From: Faecalispora jeddahensis
GTDB lineage: Bacteria > Bacillota > Clostridia > Oscillospirales > Acutalibacteraceae
Assembly: GCF_000577335.1 (NCBI RefSeq)
Contig: NZ_CBYL010000004.1
Location: forward strand, 80,551 to 144,550
Reading direction: 5' to 3'
DNA length: 64,000 nucleotides
The notes under the pieces are model-generated. The model was not told the origin of the DNA and did no database searches. It saw only the letters and a program-made list of their open reading frames with translations. The position numbers were made by a program, and so were the translations under genes. Positions 1-8,890 of the stretch are shown here, one piece after another (position 1 is the first letter of the stretch; the number at the start of each line of letters is the position of its first letter).

Positions 1-527
1 TGTTGGACGGCACCTATAAGGTCGAGCGCCGCCTGATGCTCGAGGCCTCTTTAAAAAGCGAGCAGTATCAAAATGTGTATTACGCGCTGAACGAAGGGGT
101 GATATCCCGCGGTTCCCAAAGCAGGATTCTCGATTTTCAGGTTTCTTATAACGACAACAATCTTTGCCACTACCGTGCGGACGGCCTGATCGTTGCAACG
201 CCGACCGGCTCTACGGCGTATTCTCTTTCCGCGGGCGGCCCGGTGATCGAACCGGCGATGCGCTGCCTGCTGCTGACCCCGATTTGCCCGCATTCTTTGA
301 TGACACGCTCGGTCGTGTTCGGTGAGGACACCACCTTGCACATCAACGCGGTGCCGAACGGGCAAAGCGAAATCTTTTTGACTCTCGACGGAGAAACAAC
401 GATTCCCGTAACAGAGGACGAATGCGTACGCTTTCAAAAGTCTGCCCGGTCGGTCAGCCTGATCGACCTGAAATATCAAACCTTTTACGAAGTAGTGAAT
501 GAAAAACTTTCAGAACGGAGAGCGTGA
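1..527 (+). CDS. nadK: NAD kinase, C-terminal part (5' end outside window)
   Basis: Phosphorylates NAD to NADP in the cytosol. The start lies upstream of the window, so only about 174 C-terminal residues are visible and the N-terminal GGDG nucleotide motif is missing. The visible part has the family hallmark TPTGSTAYSLSAGGP near visible residues 66-80, followed by ICPHSL, and ends with the beta-rich C-terminal domain. It is followed by argR and recN, an order common in Firmicutes. Its stop (TGA, 525-527) lies one base before the argR start codon, so the two are probably co-transcribed. Identity is clear from the motif; the truncation is only the window edge. Confidence 0.93.
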   Translation, partial: LDGTYKVERRLMLEASLKSEQYQNVYYALNEGVISRGSQSRILDFQVSYNDNNLCHYRADGLIVATPTGSTAYSLSAGGPVIEPAMRCLLLTPICPHSLMTRSVVFGEDTTLHINAVPNGQSEIFLTLDGETTIPVTEDECVRFQKSARSVSLIDLKYQTFYEVVNEKLSERRA

Positions 528-528
528 C

Positions 529-984
529 ATGAAAACAAGACGTCATACGAAAATTCTGGAACTGATCAGCGAATATCAAATCGATACGCAGGAGGAACTC
601 CTGCGCCGGCTGAAAGAGGCTGGCTTCGATGTAACGCAGGCCACGGTATCCAGAGATATTAAAGAGCTTCGCCTTGTTAAGATTCTGTCTGCAGACGGAA
701 AGTACCGTTATGCAAACAGTCAGGAGCCGTCTAGGGATATTTCCGGAAAATTCTATTCGCTGTTTGAGGATTCCGCCGTGGATGTGGACAACGCCATGAA
801 CCTTGTGGTCATCAAGTGTCTGACGGGAATGGCCAACGCCGTCTGCGCCGCAATGGACAGCCTTCGCTGGGAAAAGGTGGTGGGCACCGTGGCTGGCGAC
901 GACACCGTGCTTATCGTGTGCAAAACGCCGGAGACAGCGCTTGAGCTGACAGAGGACCTTAAAAAACTGATTGTTGGCAGGTGA
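529..984 (+). CDS. argR: Arginine repressor ArgR/AhrC
   Basis: Arginine-responsive transcription regulator of arginine synthesis and breakdown genes, hexameric with arginine. The 151-residue protein has the usual family length. The N-terminal winged helix carries the recognition segment with TQATVSRDIKEL near residues 35-46; the C-terminal arginine-binding half includes GTVAGDDTVLIV. I chose ATG 529, with GGAG at 516-519, over the in-frame ATG at 499, which lies inside nadK and would add ten unconserved residues. It sits between nadK and recN; recN begins six bases after its stop. Confidence 0.95.
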   Translation: MKTRRHTKILELISEYQIDTQEELLRRLKEAGFDVTQATVSRDIKELRLVKILSADGKYRYANSQEPSRDISGKFYSLFEDSAVDVDNAMNLVVIKCLTGMANAVCAAMDSLRWEKVVGTVAGDDTVLIVCKTPETALELTEDLKKLIVGR

Positions 985-990
985 TAGCAG

Positions 991-2679
991 ATGCTCTCGC
1001 AGCTGTATATCGAAAATGTGGCTGTTATTGAAAAATGCGGGCTGGATTTTGACGCCGGCTTTAATGTGCTGACCGGAGAAACCGGCGCCGGTAAATCCAT
1101 CCTGATCGACTCGATCGGCGCGATTCTGGGCGAGAGAACCTCACGTGAGCTGATCCGCACCGGGGCTTCCTCCGCTTTTGTCAGCGCTGTATTTTCCTCG
1201 CCGAACGGCCATGTCCTGCAAAAGCTCACAGAGCTCGGCTATTCCGCCGATGAGGAAGGCAATGTCCTGATTCAAAGGGAAATCAGCCAGACGGGGAAAA
1301 ACACCTGCCGCATCAACAGCCGGCCGGCCACGGTATCTGTATTAAAAGAGATCGCCCCGTTCCTTGTCAATACCCATGGGCAGCATGAAAGCTACCAGCT
1401 GCTTTCACCGGATCTGCATATTCGGTACATAGACCGTGTGGGCGAGCTTCTGCCTTTGCTTGGCGAATACCAGCACGCTTACCGGAATATGTGCCGGATC
1501 CGCGACGAGCTGCAGGCGTTCGATCTGGACGAATCGCAGAAGGAGCGCCGGATGGATCTGCTGAAATACCAGATTCAGGAGCTGGAAGAAGCCGCGCTGC
1601 GCCCCGGCGAGCAGGAGCAGCTGACGGAAAAACGCACGCTGTACCGCAACAGCGAGCGCCTGGCACAGCAGTTTCAGCTGGCACGGACTTTGCTCGATGG
1701 GGAAGAAGAGGGCGGCGTTCTGTCCGCCATGGCGCAGATCAGCTCCGCTTTGCTCGATGCAAAGCGCTATCTTCCGTCGGCCGAGTCATTGTCCGACCGT
1801 TTTCAAAATCTGGAATACGAGCTGCAGGACTGCAGTGCGGAACTAAGCCGCACCGCGGAGCTTTTGGACTATGACCCCGCGGAGCTGGAGCAGATTGAAG
1901 ACCGGCTCGATTTTTTGTACCGGCTCAGCCTGAAATACGGTGAGACAGAAGAGGACATACTGGGTTATCTTGAAAACTGCCGCGCCGAGCTGCAGAACAT
2001 TGAGCTTTCCGATGAACGTCTGGCCAAGCTGAACGAGCAGTACGAAAGCGCCAAGGAAGAAGCGATCCGCCTTGCGAAGCTTCTTTCCGCACAGCGTAAA
2101 AAGGCGGCGTCCAGATTTATCGAGAGCGTAAAAAAGGAACTGCAGTTTTTGAATATGCCGGGAGTTTCGTTTGAGGTTGAGCAGGAGCGCTGCCCGCTCA
2201 ACGCGACCGGCTGCGACAAGATTCAGTTTCTGCTTTCCACCAATCCGGGGGAGCCGCCGAAGCCGGTAGCGAAGATCGCGTCCGGCGGTGAGCTGTCGCG
2301 TATTATGCTGGCGATTAAATCGGTACTTGCGGGGAAAGATGAAGTGGACACCCTAATTTTTGATGAGGTGGACACCGGTATCAGCGGCAGCGCCGCGCAA
2401 AAGGTGGGCCTTAAGCTGCGTCAGGCCGCTGAGGGACATCAGGTGATTTGTGTGACTCACCTGGCGCAGATCGCCGCCCTGGCCCAGAACCATCTGCTGA
2501 TTCAGAAGAAACAGCAGCAGGACCGCACCTTCACAGAGATCACCCCGCTCGATGCTGAGGGCCGCGCCAACGAGCTGGCGCGCATTATGGGCGGATTCCC
2601 CATTACGGAGCTGATGCTGGAAAACGCCCGCGAAATGCTTCGGCTCGCGGAGCAGGCGCCGGGAAAGGCCGGGGCTTGA
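991..2679 (+). CDS. recN: DNA repair protein RecN
   Basis: SMC-like ATPase acting early in double-strand break repair. The 562-residue length is typical. The Walker A motif GETGAGKS is at residues 29-36. A long coiled-coil region (about 155-365) separates the two ATPase halves, and the C-terminal half has the signature ASGGELSRIMLA and the Walker B segment LIFDEVDTGISG. It is last in the nadK-argR-recN run. Its stop codon overlaps the -35 hexamer of the tyrS promoter (2676-2681), so tyrS transcription begins right at the end of this gene. Confidence 0.97.
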   Translation: MLSQLYIENVAVIEKCGLDFDAGFNVLTGETGAGKSILIDSIGAILGERTSRELIRTGASSAFVSAVFSSPNGHVLQKLTELGYSADEEGNVLIQREISQTGKNTCRINSRPATVSVLKEIAPFLVNTHGQHESYQLLSPDLHIRYIDRVGELLPLLGEYQHAYRNMCRIRDELQAFDLDESQKERRMDLLKYQIQELEEAALRPGEQEQLTEKRTLYRNSERLAQQFQLARTLLDGEEEGGVLSAMAQISSALLDAKRYLPSAESLSDRFQNLEYELQDCSAELSRTAELLDYDPAELEQIEDRLDFLYRLSLKYGETEEDILGYLENCRAELQNIELSDERLAKLNEQYESAKEEAIRLAKLLSAQRKKAASRFIESVKKELQFLNMPGVSFEVEQERCPLNATGCDKIQFLLSTNPGEPPKPVAKIASGGELSRIMLAIKSVLAGKDEVDTLIFDEVDTGISGSAAQKVGLKLRQAAEGHQVICVTHLAQIAALAQNHLLIQKKQQQDRTFTEITPLDAEGRANELARIMGGFPITELMLENAREMLRLAEQAPGKAGA

Positions 2680-2704
2680 CAAGGCAAAAAACATTCGTTA
2701 TAAT
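2676..2704 (+). promoter_or_regulatory. Consensus sigma-A promoter for tyrS T-box transcript
   Basis: TTGACA at 2676-2681 and TATAAT at 2699-2704 are separated by exactly 17 bp, a perfect consensus pair. The -35 box includes the recN stop codon (2677-2679). Transcription would start near 2711 and read the T-box leader. Confidence 0.9.
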
Positions 2705-2711
2705 GCAAATC

Positions 2712-2990
2712 AATGGCGAAGATGGAAAAAAGTACAGGAAAGCGGCCGGTACAGAGAACCTGCGGTTGGTGCAAGCAGGGGCGGAAGCTTCCCGGAAATA
2801 CATTCCTGAGCCGTCGGGCTGAGAAAGCGGCAGATTGCCGGATTTAGGCTCGTCCGGGGTACGCCCGTTAGCGCGTTTGGGTAATTTTTTACCCGTGAGG
2901 CCGCCGCCGTGAGGCTGCGGTAAACTGAGGTGGTACCGCGGAATTTCCGCCCTCTGCAGGAGAAAAACGCAGGGGGCTTTTTATTTTCCC
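2712..2990 (+). promoter_or_regulatory. Tyrosine T-box leader with attenuator
   Basis: This leader lets uncharged tRNA-Tyr switch on tyrS. Stem I carries the conserved distal-loop sequence GGTTGGTGCAAGCAG near 2764-2778. A specifier codon TAC (Tyr), in the context GGAAA-TAC-ATTCCTGAG, is at 2799-2801. The T-box core TGAGGTGGTACCGCGG is at 2926-2941 and is complementary to the tRNA acceptor end. The intrinsic terminator follows, with stem 2949-2957/2969-2977 and a T-rich tail to about 2987. Specifier and downstream gene agree. Confidence 0.95.
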
Positions 2991-3019
2991 CTTGCAGACT
3001 GAATTGGAGGAAATGGAAA

Positions 3020-4249
3020 ATGGGAGTATTTGACGAACTGGAAGCAAGGGGCATGATCGCCCAGATCACAAATGAAGAAAAGGTAAGACAGCTGCTGAAT
3101 GAGGACAAGATCGCTTTTTACATTGGCTTTGACCCGACAGCGGACAGCCTGCACGTAGGGCATTTCGTTCAGATCATGGTCATGGCGCATATGCAGAGAG
3201 CAGGCCACACACCGATCGCGCTGTTCGGCGGCGGCACCGGCATGATCGGCGACCCCTCCGGGAAGAGCGACATGCGCAGAATGCTGACGAAAGAGGATAT
3301 TGACCACAATATCGCATGCTTTCAAAAGCAGATGTCCCGCCTGATCGATTTTTCTGAGGGAAAGGCGATTATGGCAAACAACGGCGACTGGCTGCTGAAC
3401 CTGAACTATATTGAATTTATGCGCAAGGTCGGCGTGCATTTTTCCGTGAACCGCATGCTGGCGGCGGAATGCTATAAGCAGCGCCTGGAGCGCGGGCTTT
3501 CCTTCTTCGAGCTGAACTACATGATCATGCAGAGCTACGACTTTTTCGAGCTCAACGAGCGCTACAACTGCATTCTGCAAATGGGCGGAGACGACCAGTG
3601 GAGCAATATCATCGGCGGGGTCGAGCTGATCCGCCGCATGAAGAGCAAAGAAGCCTACGGCATGACCTTTACGCTGCTCACCACCAGCGAGGGCAAGAAG
3701 ATGGGCAAAACGGAAAAAGGCGCCGTATGGCTCGATCCCGAAAAAACCTCTCCGTTCGATTTCTACCAGTACTGGCGCAATGTGGATGACGCGGACGTGG
3801 TTCGCTGCATGAAGTTGCTGACCTTCCTGCCGCTCTCTAAAATCGCAGAGTACGAGGCGATGACCGGCAGCGAGCTGAATCAGGCAAAAGAGGTTCTGGC
3901 CTTTGAGGTGACAAAGCTGATCCATGGGGAAGAGGAAGCCGCAAAAGCGCAGGAAGCCGCGCGGGCCCTGTTCGGCGGCGGCAGAAATTCCGATAACATG
4001 CCCAGCACGGAGCTTTCCGCTTCTGATTTAGCGGACGGTTCGATGGGCATTCTGGAAGTAATGATCAAAGCAGGTTTGATTCCGTCCAAGGGCGAGGGCC
4101 GCAGACTGATTCAGCAGGGCGGCGTTTCGGTGGATGACCAGAAGATCACCGCAGTTGAGCATGTGCTGACAGCGGCTGATTTTGAAAAGGGCTTTGTCAT
4201 CATTAAAAAGGGCAAAAAGGTATTCCACAAGGTGATCCTCCAAAAATAA
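3020..4249 (+). CDS. tyrS: Tyrosyl-tRNA synthetase
   Basis: Charges tRNA-Tyr. The 409-residue class I synthetase has the HIGH-type motif HVGH at residues 45-48, the KMSKS-type loop KMGKT at 227-231 and a C-terminal S4 RNA-binding domain ([14 protein letters not shown]). I chose ATG 3020, with TGGAGG at 3005-3010. The reading frame is open further upstream, but that stretch is the T-box terminator. It is controlled by the upstream tyrosine T-box. A 12-bp hairpin lies downstream at 4289-4323. Confidence 0.97.
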   Translation: MGVFDELEARGMIAQITNEEKVRQLLNEDKIAFYIGFDPTADSLHVGHFVQIMVMAHMQRAGHTPIALFGGGTGMIGDPSGKSDMRRMLTKEDIDHNIACFQKQMSRLIDFSEGKAIMANNGDWLLNLNYIEFMRKVGVHFSVNRMLAAECYKQRLERGLSFFELNYMIMQSYDFFELNERYNCILQMGGDDQWSNIIGGVELIRRMKSKEAYGMTFTLLTTSEGKKMGKTEKGAVWLDPEKTSPFDFYQYWRNVDDADVVRCMKLLTFLPLSKIAEYEAMTGSELNQAKEVLAFEVTKLIHGEEEAAKAQEAARALFGGGRNSDNMPSTELSASDLADGSMGILEVMIKAGLIPSKGEGRRLIQQGGVSVDDQKITAVEHVLTAADFEKGFVIIKKGKKVFHKVILQK

Positions 4250-4288
4250 AGGCATACCGCTTTTCAGATTGGATTGATTTTATTTTGC

Positions 4289-4323
4289 TGTTTCTTCCCC
4301 TGTCTTTGGCGGGGGAAGAAACA
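4289..4323 (+). repeat. 12-bp perfect inverted repeat after tyrS
   Basis: Arms 4289-4300 and 4312-4323 are perfectly complementary with an 11-nt loop. There is no T run on either side, so it may be an RNA 3' end or processing hairpin rather than a classical intrinsic terminator. Confidence 0.55.
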
Positions 4324-4370
4324 AGGTGTATTGAATGAGATATTTTTCAGAACTGAGAGGGGGAGGAATC

Positions 4371-7037
4371 ATGAAACGTCGCTGCTGGCCCGCTCCGATT
4401 GCAACCGCCGCACTGACATTGCTTCTGTTCTTCCTCTTTGACCTGTATCCTTTCGAAAATCAGACCCTGGCCTGGTGCGACATGAAGCAGCAGGTCATTC
4501 CCTTTTTGCTCGATTTCCAAAACATATTAAAGGGAAACGCCGATTTCCTCTTAAACACGCAGAATGCGGGCGGAATGAGCTTTTTGGGCGTTTTCTTCTT
4601 TTTTGTATCGAGCCCGTTTACCTTTTTGGTACTGTTTGTTCCGTCAGAGCAGATGTATCTGTTTGCGAACATCCTCGTTCTGCTGAAAATGGCGTTATGC
4701 TCGTTTACCGCAGCGCTCTTTTTCCGGCATCGGTTTTCCAATCTCAACACCGTGCAGATTCTGGCACTGTCGATCATGTATGCCTTTGGCGGGTACACCA
4801 TGCTGTATTTTCAGAACATGGTATGGCTCGACGTCATGGCGATGTTTCCCATCCTGATGATCGGGCTGGACCGGCTGATCCGGCAGCGCAAACCGCTTTG
4901 CTATGCGCTGAGTCTGGCGGCGATCATGGTTCTGAATTTTTACCTGACCTATATGGTCGTTCTCTTTGTAGTTCTGGCGTTCGGAATTTATCTGCGCCTG
5001 ACACAGGAGAAAGTGGAGGAGAGAAGACAATCGGTTCTTCTGCTGGGGATTTCCACAATTTGCGCATTGCTGGCCACCGGTGTGGTCTGGCTGCCGTCTC
5101 TGTTTCAATATCTGTCGTCGGCCCGCACCGTCGGTTTGATCGAGAGCATTTCCTCCGGCACACTATTGACCAGCTTTTATACCACGCTGCCCATTCTGCT
5201 TTGCAGTGCGGGCGTGTTTGCCGCACTGGCGTGCTTGAACCCGCGCAAATGCTGGCAGGATTCCCACATGCGCAGTCTGCTGATTCTGTGGGTACTCCTT
5301 GTTGTGCCTTTGTTTATCGAGCCGATCAATAAAATGTGGCACACCGGCAGCTATCAGGCTTTCCCGGCACGGTACGGATATATGACGGCTCTTCTCGGCC
5401 TTCTGTTTTTGGCCAAGGCGATCTCCGACCTGAATCGGGAGGAAGGGCGCTTCCTGCATCAGGATTGGCCGGGAATCGGCATTGGCATTTTCCTTTTTGC
5501 CTGCATGTCTCTGGTGGCATATCTACTTCTGTATTACCGCTACCGCGATTTGAGCGTCTACACCAGAACTCTTTGGCTGGATGAAAACGCCGTGCTCTAT
5601 TTTCTGCTGTTTACGGTGCTGGCCATCCTGTGCTACTATTTGATTCTGTATTTGTACCAGCATCAATATCTGACTAAAAAATATTTCTCGTTGTTTCTAT
5701 TACTGCTGGCTTGCTGTGAATCCGTATTTTCCGGCAGTGTGTTTATCGGCTCGGCGGCAAATCCGGTGTCTTTTTACAGCTCCGTGTTCGATCTGAAAGA
5801 TAAAATAGACGACACCGATTTGTACCGGGTGAAAAACGGACACAAGTATTTTGACGTCAACCTTTTGGGTGGGATCAATTACCCAACGCTCAATCACTAT
5901 ACCTCGCTGACAGACGAGGATTTTATGTTCGCGATGAAGCGGATGGGGTATTCCTCCTACTGGATGGAGGTCAGCTCCCACGGCGGTACCGAGCTGACGG
6001 ACGCCCTGTGGGGAAACCGCTATACCATCAAGCGGGAGTACGAAACAACCGACCGCGATCATATCCTTTATCAAAATGACCGCTACGCTCTTGTCAAGAA
6101 CCAGGAACTGATGTCCTTTGGAACCGTCATTCAGTCCGACGACATCAGTGAGATGAAGGATCTGCCGAGCATGACCCGCCGCGAAATTCAGCAGTATCTT
6201 TTTACAAAGGTATTTGGTTCAGAGGAACAGCTGACGGAGGAATATGAACCGTCCTCTACAACAAATCTGTTTGTGTACGACACCGGCTCCCAGATGGAGC
6301 TGGTACGGGAAAATTCCGAAAAGGACGGCGATCTGGAATACCACATCCTGGTGGAGGGAACGCAGACCTTGTATCTGGACTGCTTCGATCAGGTCACCAA
6401 TCATCTGACGGAACCGGCTTATAAAAGCCTGCGTGTTTCTGTCAATGACGAAACAGTGGCGTATCAGTACCCGACCCAGCAGGAAAACGGACTGCTCAAT
6501 CTCGGTACCTTTACCGATGAAACCGTAGACATCCGCGTTTCGGTTCTTCGTGATTTCCATGCGAAATCGTTCGGCGTGTTCGGTATGAATCTGGAAACAC
6601 TTGACGCCGCCGAGGCTTCCGCGCCTAAGGTACAGCTGACGCAAAACGGGAACAGCATTTCCGGAACTGTGCAGGCCTCAGGCAATAATCCCTATTTGCT
6701 GCTGCCTCTTTCGTACCAGAAGGGATATTCTTTTCAGGTAAATGAAGAAAAATCAGCCGAAGCATCTCAGGTGTTCGGCGATATGATCGCCATTCCTTTG
6801 GAACAGGGAGAAAACAGGGTAACGATCACGTTTGTGCCGCAGGGCCTGAAACCCGGTATTCTTCTTTCCGTTTTGGGTATTTTCGCGCTCCTGGGATTCT
6901 GGCTGTTTTTAAGAAAGGGAGGCTACCGTTACCTGAGGCCGCTGGAGCCGCTGGCTTTGTGGGCCTACCGGATTTTGTTCTGCGCCGTTCTGGCCGGGGT
7001 TTATTTGTTCCCGCTTGTTATTTACGCATTCGGGTAG
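4371..7037 (+). CDS. YfhO-family polytopic membrane protein
   Basis: Large (888 aa) integral membrane protein of the YfhO family (PF09586 type). Characterised relatives in Bacillus and Listeria act in glycosylation of lipoteichoic acid as GT-C-like transferases; that role here is inference. Visible features are about a dozen hydrophobic segments in residues 15-450, an early acidic motif (LAWCDMKQQ) after the first membrane segment, a long extracytoplasmic beta-rich region (about 460-820), and final hydrophobic helices. ATG 4371 follows GAGGGGGAGG. It is a single gene ended by a strong terminator at 7105-7138. Confidence 0.85.
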   Translation: MKRRCWPAPIATAALTLLLFFLFDLYPFENQTLAWCDMKQQVIPFLLDFQNILKGNADFLLNTQNAGGMSFLGVFFFFVSSPFTFLVLFVPSEQMYLFANILVLLKMALCSFTAALFFRHRFSNLNTVQILALSIMYAFGGYTMLYFQNMVWLDVMAMFPILMIGLDRLIRQRKPLCYALSLAAIMVLNFYLTYMVVLFVVLAFGIYLRLTQEKVEERRQSVLLLGISTICALLATGVVWLPSLFQYLSSARTVGLIESISSGTLLTSFYTTLPILLCSAGVFAALACLNPRKCWQDSHMRSLLILWVLLVVPLFIEPINKMWHTGSYQAFPARYGYMTALLGLLFLAKAISDLNREEGRFLHQDWPGIGIGIFLFACMSLVAYLLLYYRYRDLSVYTRTLWLDENAVLYFLLFTVLAILCYYLILYLYQHQYLTKKYFSLFLLLLACCESVFSGSVFIGSAANPVSFYSSVFDLKDKIDDTDLYRVKNGHKYFDVNLLGGINYPTLNHYTSLTDEDFMFAMKRMGYSSYWMEVSSHGGTELTDALWGNRYTIKREYETTDRDHILYQNDRYALVKNQELMSFGTVIQSDDISEMKDLPSMTRREIQQYLFTKVFGSEEQLTEEYEPSSTTNLFVYDTGSQMELVRENSEKDGDLEYHILVEGTQTLYLDCFDQVTNHLTEPAYKSLRVSVNDETVAYQYPTQQENGLLNLGTFTDETVDIRVSVLRDFHAKSFGVFGMNLETLDAAEASAPKVQLTQNGNSISGTVQASGNNPYLLLPLSYQKGYSFQVNEEKSAEASQVFGDMIAIPLEQGENRVTITFVPQGLKPGILLSVLGIFALLGFWLFLRKGGYRYLRPLEPLALWAYRILFCAVLAGVYLFPLVIYAFG

Positions 7038-7104
7038 CAGGGAAGAGAGACTCTACTTCAGCTTTACTTTTGCAATGATAAAAGTAAATTATAATGGAAT
7101 TTGC

Positions 7105-7138
7105 AAAAAGGGCCACGCGAAAACGCGTGGCCCTTTTT
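7105..7138 (+). terminator. Intrinsic terminator, bidirectional
   Basis: A 15-bp perfect stem (7105-7119/7124-7138) has an AAAA loop and A/T flanks on both sides. It ends the YfhO gene on + and can also stop the SPL-homologue transcript arriving on -. Confidence 0.93.
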
Positions 7139-7219
7139 ATACACCTGATCGATCACAATTCTAACGGTCGGCTATCATAAAATCAAGTGAAGTTATAATT
7201 AAAATCTACCACAGACAGT

Positions 7220-8221
7220 CTATGAAATATATAAGATCGGCATATTCGGCAGCTCTTTGGACAGCTTTTCCCGTAAAAAAGACTCGGCTTCTGCGCGTAT
7301 ATCGTTTCGGTAACAGTATTTGCCGCGCCCGCGCCCGGTCATCGTCTCCCGGTTAAACAGTTCCACGCCATTGGGAAATGCATCTGTATTAATGGCATTT
7401 TGAACAAAGCTGTAGGTCATCAGTATGATTTCTATAAAACCGTTTTGCGTCACCTTTGGGCTCAGTTCTTCCGCTAGCTGCTCGATCAGTTCCCCATACA
7501 GGCGCTTCCAGTCCGGCACCAGGATGATTGGCGCAAGTAACATCCCCACCGGATACCCTGCTTCCGCCATATCATTCAGTGCCCCAATGCGTGCGTGCAG
7601 CGGCGATGTCCCCAGCTCTATGCGGCGGATGAGCTCCTCCGGATTGATACTCATGCGAAATATGGTCTTTCCTCCGTGGTCAAGGCTCAGCAAGGGTTTT
7701 ACCATATCAAATTTGGTGGGGAAGGTAAGGTGTCCGCGGCCCTCACGCGCAAAACGCTCGATGGTATAAATAAGATTATCCGTAATGGTGTTTTCCAGCA
7801 CCAAATCGCTGTTGCTGCCGATTTCAAAGGTCTGCGGCGCAGGAGCTTCGGCATCCTTTTTCAAAATTCTGTCCAGCATTTGCTCACGGTTTACGAACAG
7901 GCGCAGATAGGCACATTTGTTATAATTGCATACCAGATAGCAATACAGGCACATGGCTCTGCACCCCGAAGAGGTATACGGTACCAGCCAGTCGGAAACT
8001 TTATAATTCGGCACATATTTATGTGTTTTTCTCAGGCCGATGATCAGATGCTGTTTGAGCTTTGGGAAGTCCCGATTTTCCGAAGCCGTCAATTCCGGTA
8101 TCCGGTTATGGCTCTCAATTTCGATCCAAGGCAAGCTTTCATATTTGGCCCGGAGCATTTTTCCCAATTCATAATGAAGTGCAGCCGGTTCGTAATAAAC
8201 CGCATCAAAACCCATATTCAC
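7220..8221 (-). CDS. Spore photoproduct lyase homologue (radical SAM)
   Basis: Resembles SplB, which reverses the spore UV lesion 5-thyminyl-5,6-dihydrothymine. Using the open frame from 8317 for numbering, the 4Fe-4S motif C-x3-C-x2-C is at C119/C123/C126. Tyrosines flanking the third Cys (Y125, Y127) match those of known SPLs. The TKFD and GYPVGMLLAPI segments also fit the family. The stretch matching FEASCTSD of Bacillus SplB reads FEIGSNSD, so the H-donor cysteine appears to be Ser168 (my recollected alignment). Extra cysteines C130 and C135 follow the cluster. I chose GTG 8221 with AGGAGG at 8230-8236. A start at 8317 has no ribosome site and leaves only about 30 bases to the terminator. 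Could be an SPL paralogue with altered chemistry. Confidence 0.85.
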   Translation of the reverse strand: MNMGFDAVYYEPAALHYELGKMLRAKYESLPWIEIESHNRIPELTASENRDFPKLKQHLIIGLRKTHKYVPNYKVSDWLVPYTSSGCRAMCLYCYLVCNYNKCAYLRLFVNREQMLDRILKKDAEAPAPQTFEIGSNSDLVLENTITDNLIYTIERFAREGRGHLTFPTKFDMVKPLLSLDHGGKTIFRMSINPEELIRRIELGTSPLHARIGALNDMAEAGYPVGMLLAPIILVPDWKRLYGELIEQLAEELSPKVTQNGFIEIILMTYSFVQNAINTDAFPNGVELFNRETMTGRGRGKYCYRNDIRAEAESFLREKLSKELPNMPILYIS

Positions 8222-8264
8222 TGTAAACGCCTCCTCTGCACTCAGTTTTCCCAAAACAGCGGAT

Positions 8265-8270
8265 ACTATA
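8265..8270 (-). promoter_or_regulatory. Possible -10 box (TATAGT) upstream of the SPL homologue
   Basis: TATAGT on the minus strand lies about 30 bases ahead of the AGGAGG ribosome site. No convincing -35 is visible. It may be read by a forespore sigma factor, but I cannot assign one. Confidence 0.3.
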
Positions 8271-8348
8271 GCAATAAGGATTCTGTGCTGCACATCGTTT
8301 TGAATCAAAACAGTCATGTGTCATTTTTTAGTTGAAATGGAACCACGC

Positions 8349-8392
8349 AAAAAGCACCTGAAGCTTCTTCAAAGAAGCTTCAGGTGCTTTTT
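8349..8392 (-). terminator. Intrinsic terminator of the lysine operon
   Basis: Arms 8349-8369 and 8372-8392 form a long perfect stem with A/T-rich ends. It lies about 30 bp downstream of the last gene of the asd-dapA-dapB-ACT operon and is symmetrical enough to work in both directions. Confidence 0.92.
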
Positions 8393-8419
8393 TTAAATCA
8401 GGATTTCTCCCAAATCAAT

Positions 8420-8890
8420 TTAGTCCTGTGGTTCTCTCATCGCCTGCTCAATGGCGGTCAGGGTTTCCGGATAATCCGCAAAGGTAACCAGTAAAGACAC
8501 TTCATCTTCCGACGTGGTGATAATCCGTACATCGGTCGAAACACGGGCTGCTGCTGCAAATACTGCGGCCGCAATACCGGGGGTATGTTTCATACGCTGA
8601 TCGCTCACGGTAATTTTACTGTTGCCGCTGCTGACGATCATTTTGATTTCATGTCTTGCCTGCAGCTCAGAGGTGAATTGCAGCATTCTTCCCAAATCTT
8701 CATCTGCAATCGTAAACGAAAGAGAGGTGAAGGCCCCTTGTGTGGGGGACAGGGAAATCATATCGACATTCACTTCCAGCGCTGCGATCTTTTCGAATAT
8801 CTCCGATAAAAAGGAAATATTCGCCGAGCAGTTCTGCAAAGTGATCAGGGTAATTTCACTGGACGAAGCAATGGTCGCTCCTGGCATCAT
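8420..8890 (-). CDS. Stand-alone ACT-domain protein, aspartokinase-regulatory-like
   Basis: This 156-residue protein appears to consist of two ACT-like modules, roughly residues 10-80 (with VNVDMISLSPT) and 85-150. They resemble the C-terminal regulatory half of lysine-sensitive aspartokinases (family knowledge). No kinase domain is present here. It is the last gene of the lysine-riboswitch operon, and its ATG overlaps the dapB stop (ATGA), preceded by AAGGAGG, so it is translationally coupled. It may be a separate lysine or threonine sensor that binds an aspartokinase encoded elsewhere, like the beta subunit of Bacillus aspartokinase II; this is inference. Alternatively it is an allosteric partner of DapA or DapB. 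Confidence 0.8.
   Translation of the reverse strand: MMPGATIASSSEITLITLQNCSANISFLSEIFEKIAALEVNVDMISLSPTQGAFTSLSFTIADEDLGRMLQFTSELQARHEIKMIVSSGNSKITVSDQRMKHTPGIAAAVFAAAARVSTDVRIITTSEDEVSLLVTFADYPETLTAIEQAMREPQD

Noticed and set aside
2981..3925. 314-codon open frame on - opposite tyrS
   Set aside because: Shadow of tyrS and its T-box; composition rich in His/Gln as expected for antisense of this codon use.
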